Part shown: positions 58,200 to 64,000 of the stretch, piece by piece
Layout of the letters: each line of letters starts with the position of its first letter
How positions within the stretch are numbered: position 1 is the first letter of the stretch
Source of the DNA: Brachynemurus nebulosus
Taxonomy: Eukaryota > Arthropoda > Insecta > Neuroptera > Myrmeleontidae
Length of the DNA: 64,000 nucleotides
Direction: 5' to 3'
Assembly: GCA_035578155.1 (NCBI GenBank)
Contig: JAPWDM010000008.1
Span: forward strand, 878,001 to 942,000
Translations under genes and position numbers: made by a program
Notes under the pieces: generated by a model
The model's input: the letters and a program-made list of their open reading frames with translations, nothing else
The model's database searches: none
Told to the model about the DNA's origin: nothing

Positions 58200-59217
58200 G
58201 TTATTATAGGTATCTACTTACGTAGGCTATATATGATGTAAGCATTCACTAGCTCCTACATATATAGCTCGCTCATGGCTGGCCTGCGCTCTATACGCTA
58301 TTCATTTCAGCAGACATGTACAAAGCCATGGCAGGCAGCAATCTTGACGTGTTAAATAGTGCATTGTTTCGCTTGTACTTAGGTACGTACCTACAAAGTA
58401 TATAACATTTCTTTTTTTTTACTACAAAGCACTTTTGTTCTCTATTCCCGAACCGCACTTCCCGTACGGTGCGATGCCGATGCGAACGAGGGGGATTCCC
58501 CCTCATCGTTCTTCTTGTCTTCTTTTATTATTCGAAATTCACTCGTCGAGTCATCTCTTGAGTTTTATATTGTGAAGTATTGTTTTTCATGATAAGATGC
58601 TATTGTTGGCTTCTTTGGCTCCTTTATATTTTGTGTACAGGTATAGCCTGTGCCTAGCTCTTTAGTATTTATAGCTCAGTGGAAATATCTTGGTCCGTAT
58701 GTCGGGTACTGATTACTGTGAAGCTTACTGCGTGATTTGATTAGGATTTGGTTTGGATTTCAAGAGTTGCAATAGTCCAAAAACGGAAACTTTCAATTGA
58801 AGCTATTTCGGATAACTTTAATCCGTAATTTTAAAGGGAATTAGGCTCGAGTGGTGACTCGATCCGCCCTTAACAAAAATTTCAAGTGACCCACTCACTC
58901 TTTTCGCAAAAGACACATCTTTTTATTTATCAACTTCAGCCCTCTATTATATATTTCCTGTATTTTGTTTACTTTTTTTTTAGCCAAATTAGGGCTGTTT
59001 TAAAATAACAATTTAATTCAGAGCCGTAACTAAAATGGAACAGGTGGAGCAGTCACTTCCGGGCGTTTGATAAAAAAGAACCTAACAGGAAAAATGAAGG
59101 ATTTTGAAATTATTATTTCTTGTTTTTGGTCTGAACCTCGTTAGGATAATTTTTAGAAGAATGGGAAACTGACAATCTCTCTTTTTTTTTGGTCACCACT
59201 TACGTTTTCTTGGGAAA
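58200..59217. other. GC-richer anonymous block
   Basis: 58440-58520 is unusually GC-rich, with a perfect GAGGGGG/CCCCCTC hairpin at 58487-58503. A 71-codon minus frame across it has no recognisable domain. It might be regulatory or promoter DNA of an unseen gene, but nothing supports a specific call. Confidence 0.3.
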
Positions 59218-59225
59218 GGGGTGCT

Positions 59226-59462
59226 CAGGGCCGGATTACCCAATAGGCCTAGGTAGACCATGGCCTAAGGGCGGCAGATTATTAGAGGAGGGCGGAAAAA
59301 GTTGTAAAATATTCTTCTTTTTTTTTTGCTCTTCAATTATATTTTTAGGGAAAAGTTGGAAAAAAAAGTAGGGAAAGTTACGATTTTCTTGTATTTGAGC
59401 AAATAGTGGAGGTGGTATTTTTCACGGTGTCTAGGGCGGCACTTTGCCTTAATATAGCCCTG
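59226..59462. mobile_element. hAT MITE, outer member of a nested pair
   Basis: Ends CAGGGCCGGATTA and TAATATAGCCCTG. The left flank GGGGTGCT (59218-59225) matches GAGGTGCT (61212-61219) at 7 of 8 positions once the second hAT insertion is removed. 237 bp, non-coding. Confidence 0.8.
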
Positions 59463-59466
59463 GAGG

Positions 59467-61207
59467 CAGGGCCCGATCTAGGGGGGGGCAAGCTGGGCAA
59501 TTGCCCAGAGCGGCAAAATTAGGGGCGGCAAAATTGAGGGCAGCTATCGTAAAACCTCCTGACTTTTCCTATTAAACCTAATTTTACCATTCCACACTTT
59601 GTGTTAGAACAAAAATTAAAATTTTATGGATTTTAATACCTATATCATTTTTAGTGACATAGCTGTTTGTAACAAATTACTAGTGTTTCATAAATTTTTC
59701 TGACATTACCACCTGCCATTCCTTTAAATAGTTTAAATCATTAGTCTTTTTTCAATTTATATGGTACATTCATGTTTTCAAAAAGTGTGCAAACTGAAAC
59801 TAATATTTCAAAAGCTATAAAACTTAGTAGGTAGGTAACTTTATCACATAAAAAATGTGATATAATTAATAACTAATCTCATGAGTATTTAAAAATAATT
59901 TTTACATTTATTTATTTGCACATCAGTGGCGGAATTACCGCTCTAGGCTCCATAAAAAATGCCGCCCCTAAAAAGCTAAAAAAATTTCTTAATAACTTTT
60001 TAAGTCTTTTTCTTTAAAAAAAGTAAGTGACGAGCAAAAAAACTTGCGTTAGTATTCTAAATGGCGAAAAAAAATGGCGTTAGTATTCTAAATGGCGAAA
60101 AATTAATTTTTTGACCAATTACATTCATTTAAAGCTGCACAATTACATATAATTTAGATGTAAAATTTTATTGCCATAAGTACGGTCCTGACTTGTGCGA
60201 AAATGATCGCTTCCTATTTATTTGAATTAAAATTTTTAAAGATCATTTTTTATATTTTTTTTTTTCATTCATTTAAACTGGGGAAAAAATGTCATTAAGA
60301 AGTCGATGTAACAAAAATCAAATATACGTATAAACCGACTTCGTAAAACATTTTAGGCCAACCCAATTTTGGTGAAATTTTCACTATTCCCTAAAAACAT
60401 ATATACAGACATACATATATACACTTATGAAATTTTGGATACTCGTTCAGAAGCCCTAGTAGATAAACATATGTGAATATTATATAACTAGCCGTATACC
60501 CGATAGGATTTCCTATCGGCAACATCTTTTTATTAGGTACTCATTGCTCACTTTCAATATTTTTCAAAAGCCCAAATACCAATTTCCACGTTTCTAATTT
60601 CAAAATTGACGAACTTCCCATACAAACTTTGATTTCCTGTTTTAATCCTTTAGGGAATGAATTTCCAGAAACGTTTACACAACTGACTTTTATTTATAAA
60701 TTGAATCCTAAACACCATATCTTCTGTGCCAAATTTCGTTCATCTAAATCCAACAGTTTAGGCTGTGCGTTATCTGTCAGTCAATTATAAAATATTATTT
60801 ATTTGAATAGTCATAGTTACATATTTTTATATATCTAACTTCAAAAATGACGAATTTCCATAAAAAATTTCATTCCCTATTTAACCCACGTAGGGGACGA
60901 ATTTTCAAAAATCCTTTCTTAGTGCTCATCTACGTTACTTAGGGAACTTTTATGCAAAATTTCATTCTTTTAAACCCAACTGTTTAGGCTGTGCGTTGTC
61001 TGTCAGTCAGTCAGTCAGTCAGTGTTAGAAATTTATTAAGTAGATTCCAACAATATGCGAGTCGAACTGATAACCTCCTTTTTTTTGAAATCAGTTAAAT
61101 ATTGCACCATCTCTGAGACAACATGCTTATGACTTACAAGGTGTCATTGTAAAGGGCGGCAAATATTACTTTTGCCCAGAGCGGCAGAATAGCTAGATCG
61201 GGCCCTG
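59467..61207. mobile_element. hAT element of 1741 bp inserted at the end of another hAT MITE
   Basis: Ends CAGGGCCCGATCTA and TAGATCGGGCCCTG are perfect 14-bp inverted repeats, with GCCCAGAGCGGCA further in on both sides, and perfect CCTGGAGG duplications at 59459-59466 and 61208-61215. No transposase is recognisable. The interior holds another hAT-like tip (CAGTGGCGGAATTACC, 59933) and RTE-like sequence. Confidence 0.88.
60487..61020 (+). mobile_element. RTE-like 3' tail fragments inside the hAT element
   Basis: ACTAGCCGTATACCCG opens the block. GTTTAGGCTGTGCGTTRTCT with TCAGTCAGTCAG occurs at about 60762 and 60983, so the tail is duplicated. Such phrases mark insect RTE-type 3' ends. Confidence 0.4.
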
Positions 61208-61489
61208 CCTGGAGGTGCTACAATTCTGCTTGCAGTATTCTCAATTTCTTAAGTAATTAATTACACAATCACCGTAATATTATTTCCCAGGCACACTATC
61301 TCGCTATGATTTTAACATAACGACCTCTTTTACCTTTTGGATCGATCCCTCCTCCTGCTGTAACCCCTCCCCCCTTGTATTTTAACCTAGTTGCTCCAAG
61401 ATAGTTAAAATTTTCTTTTATCAAAAATTAATATTAGTATTAATATTCTTCAGTTATTACATTATTTGTATAATACCACTTGTTTGTTT

Positions 61490-61832
61490 GAATTTTCGTG
61501 CGCTTATGTTGTAGCAATATAAAAACATTGTTGAAAAAGCGTTGTAAAAATGTTGTAAAATGATGTTTATAAATTATATTTCAAAAACGGCATGGTCAAT
61601 AATTTTTATTTCTTATTTTTTATTAAATATGGTTTGTAACTTTGTATTATTTATAACCTATTAAATTTTTAGTGTTAAAATTGTAAAACTTTGAAATCGT
61701 TTTTCTCAAAATTGGGGTAGTCAATTTTAATCGAAATAGACTTATATTATTGATATTGAATTAAATAAAAATCTAATTGAGAAGTTTCGTTAAAATCCTT
61801 TGAAAAGATCGTTTTTCGGACCAACTACCTTA
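61490..61832 (+). repeat. Dispersed repeat, partner of 18074-18432
   Basis: Same family in plus orientation, about 75-80 percent alike by eye. Both copies end at ACCAACTAC and at a GTTGTAGCAATAT block, so these may be the element borders. Confidence 0.65.
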
Positions 61833-62289
61833 ATGAAACTCATCATAGCAGAGGTCACAGGAAATAACATGTTATGCTAGAATAATATTTAATATACCCA
61901 CCACTACCTAATAATTTTTTCTTCTACAATATTTAAAGGTGAAACTTTCTGGCATTACTAATATTACTTATAATAGTAATTATAGTTGGTAATAATAATA
62001 GTAATTCAAATTGTGTATAATAAAAAAATATGGCATGTGACTCAGTAATTCAGTGAGCACTGTTGATTACAGAGTGTTCACTATTATATCTAACATTAAA
62101 ATGTACACGGCACATTACTATTTGACTTGGAATTCGGTCGGTTACGCGTTATTACATTTACGGTAGGGACCGTCAACACACCCAACTTGACCTATTCAAC
62201 ATATAATTTTACCAAAGTACACTTTTTCATACCTTACAGTGATTGTAGCATGTTTTTTTTTTCTAGGGACAAGTAGCTTTCGCAATTTT

Positions 62290-62560
62290 TTAAAGTCATT
62301 ACGTTTTAGCGAAATTCCGAAGAGAAATTGAGCTATTACGGCAGGTATCCTTACGATAACTCTCGAATAAAACTTCCAATTTCTATAAAATTTGATGCAA
62401 AAAGTTTCGAATAACGAACTACAATAGTCTTTTAGAAATTTTTGTTGACAGTAACTTGCGCCATTTTTGTAAGTCATTACGTTTTAGCGAAATTCCGAAG
62501 AGAAATTGAGCTATTACAGCAGGTATCCTCACGAGAAATCTCGAATAAAGCGTTTAGTTT
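62290..62560 (-). repeat. Duplicated end related to the (TA)n family
   Basis: GTCATTACGTTTTAGCGAAA with TTCCGAAGAGAAATTGAGCT is repeated at 62297 and 62477. Both continue into a GCAGGTATCCTYACGA block and CTCGAATAAA, a distant echo of the TAGCGAATTTCC and CTCTCGAACGAA blocks of the main family. Confidence 0.55.
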
Positions 62561-63036
62561 CGACAAAATTTGATGAAAAAGTTGGAATTCTCAAACCATT
62601 GACACGTCCAATGCTCAAAACCTTCTAAAAAATAATTTTTTTTTTTGAAAAATTCGCCAAAATTCTCAAGTTTTTCGAATTTTTTTTTTACACCAGCATG
62701 ACATTGAACCATTATCATATGCAAGCGGATTTTCAAGAAAAAGTTTCAAATTTATATCGAAAATTATGGTAAAGTTAGGTGATCTGACGGTATATTTTTC
62801 AACAATTTTCGCTTGTGCATACAAAGTATGTAATATCATGCTAATATGTAATTTTTTTCTAAAACACACAGCAAATATAATAATATTGTGAAGTATTTAA
62901 ACTACAGTAAATTACAAAAATTGAAATACCGCACAAATAATCACGGGGATAAAACTTCATTAACAGCAGTATAGGTCGACTTTCATCATCAACTGTTAAT
63001 GAGAGTCTTGCTTTTGAAACGTAAACTTTGCATTTG

Positions 63037-63292
63037 TTTACTACATATTTAAAATTAAACTTCTGTTGAAACATCTACGTTGCGAACCAGCCAAGATCTT
63101 TATTTTTATTCAATCAAAATAATGCACCTTTACCAACTGGACCATAGGACCATCAATACTGTTTTACTACACATATATTTAAAATTAAACTGCTATTAGA
63201 ACATTCATGTTACGAACCAGCAATATCTGTGTTTTTATTTCGATACGTAGTGCGCCTTTACCAACTGGACCATAGGACCATAGGACCATCAA
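63037..63292 (+). repeat. Tandem duplication, two units of about 125 bp
   Basis: Both units hold ATATTTAAAATTAAACT, GCGAACCAG/ACGAACCAG, and CCTTTACCAACTGGACCATA. The second has an extra GACCATAG microduplication. Confidence 0.75.
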
Positions 63293-63622
63293 TACTGTTT
63301 ATTCTTAAATATTGTATAGGTACTATATTCGATGTATAGGATCTTAATTTACGAATGGTACTGTACTTGTAAGTGGGAGGAAATCATCGTAATACTTGAG
63401 TTAACATGTTTCAACATTTTCAACTTCAATTGCCGGCTTGTGTTCTGAATGTTTAGTGTTCGATCACTGCACAAACAAGTACCTACACTCGATGCCCTAG
63501 TAGTAGTGTGCTTACGTCAGCAGTGCCTGCAATTTTAATTTCCCCCTATTCCCCCCTCGACCTTGTTGTTCTTTCTCCGATCCTCGTGCTCCGAAAAATT
63601 GTGGAATAATTTAATTTGACCT

Positions 63623-63764
63623 TTAATTTCCATAATAATCATCTTTGACCTTCAGTCTCTTCAACGCTCCGTTGTCAACAAAGAACACGTCCTCCTGGCG
63701 ATCTTCACCAGGATATGCCGCAATAAAATAGATTAGATTATAATAAAATTTTTTGTCAGGCCTC
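63623..63764 (-). CDS. Possible terminal exon of an unidentified gene at the window edge
   Basis: On the minus strand a TTTACAAG acceptor-like site is followed by 46 codons from RPDKKFYY through AAYPGEDRQEDVFFVD to KVKDDYYGN and TAA. A variant ATTAAA signal lies shortly downstream. The acidic, unbiased composition contrasts with the surrounding spurious frames. Upstream exons would lie above 63764, possibly beyond the window. The function is not recognised, and the frame also extends upstream to a Met at 63811. Confidence 0.33.
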
Positions 63765-63891
63765 CTTGTAAATATAAAAAAATTTTGCGGTATCGTAAAG
63801 ACAGATATCACATGCGAAATATATATATATCTATATATTTATTTATACAAAACAAATGGGTTTGGCATATTTTTACCAAAAAATAAAAATA

Positions 63892-63945
63892 TTCGACAAG
63901 TGCGTATTGAACACACATTCAGTTAGAGGTTCACAATTTTTGGAA
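63892..63945 (+). repeat. AAGTGC hairpin motif
   Basis: TTCGACAAGTGCGTATTGAA, then CACACATTCAGTTAGAGG; a diverged member of the dispersed motif family. Confidence 0.45.
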
Positions 63946-64000
63946 TCAACTGTTGGACATTAAATACTGAAATAGAATGATAAATATATTTGGTAAGGTT

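Larger units (their letters stand above)
61833..63622. other. Gene-free stretch around the two duplications
   Basis: Apart from 62290-62560 and 63037-63292 no gene or element border is seen. 63520-63600 is pyrimidine-rich and GC-richer, on the 3' side of the minus-strand orphan exon. Confidence 0.4.

Overview
This is an AT-rich, intron-bearing eukaryotic window, almost certainly from an arthropod and probably an insect. The evidence is one protein gene with GT..AG introns, dense DNA-transposon remnants of animal type (piggyBac/TTAA, hAT, Tc1/mariner-pogo, Harbinger), RTE-like non-LTR tails and long (TA)n microsatellites. There are no operons, no Shine-Dalgarno-spaced reading frames and no CRISPR array. 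The exact taxon cannot be fixed from the sequence alone.

The one clear gene is a six-exon D-aspartate/D-amino-acid oxidase-type flavoenzyme on the + strand (33417-38176, 378 residues). It has an N-terminal FAD-binding glycine motif, the family's AGLWxPYL, GGTxQ and NYGHGG blocks, and a C-terminal SHL peroxisome signal. Its introns are loaded with repeats: a long hairpin and a microsatellite-bearing element in intron 1, and a TTAA-flanked element inside a tandem duplication in intron 5. The other coding traces are a broken, order-swapped Harbinger-type (HARBI1-like) transposase at 46886-47425 and two short orphan exon-like frames (48411-48529 on +, 63623-63764 on -).

The rest is repeat landscape. 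The dominant family has about a dozen copies of a roughly 490-bp element. It begins near CCTGTCGCAGCATCCTGC, usually carries a (TA)n tract about two thirds along, and ends in a small hairpin followed by GCTAA. This layout recalls Helentron-associated DINE-1-type elements. Three copies are interrupted by other insertions: a long-TIR element at 23479-24704, a short TIR element at 51191-51510 and a mariner-type MITE at 55293-56008. At least five families of TTAA-flanked elements occur, including an archetypal piggyBac-type copy at 19207-20092. Four hAT insertions with 8-bp target duplications are readable (4815, 48926, 59226, 59467), one nested in another, plus a TAGAGT-ended family (49563-50391) with an 8-bp duplication. 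Also present are a 150-bp tandem array (26190-27130), tandem duplications near 6, 10, 13.4, 36.4, 57.9 and 63.1 kb, and a dispersed AAGTGC hairpin motif.

No set of genes in the window forms a recognisable new pathway or defence system. The most unusual content is structural: the nested insertion series, the permuted transposase, and the microsatellite-carrying element family whose 3' end shares a 15-mer with a TTAA-flanked family.
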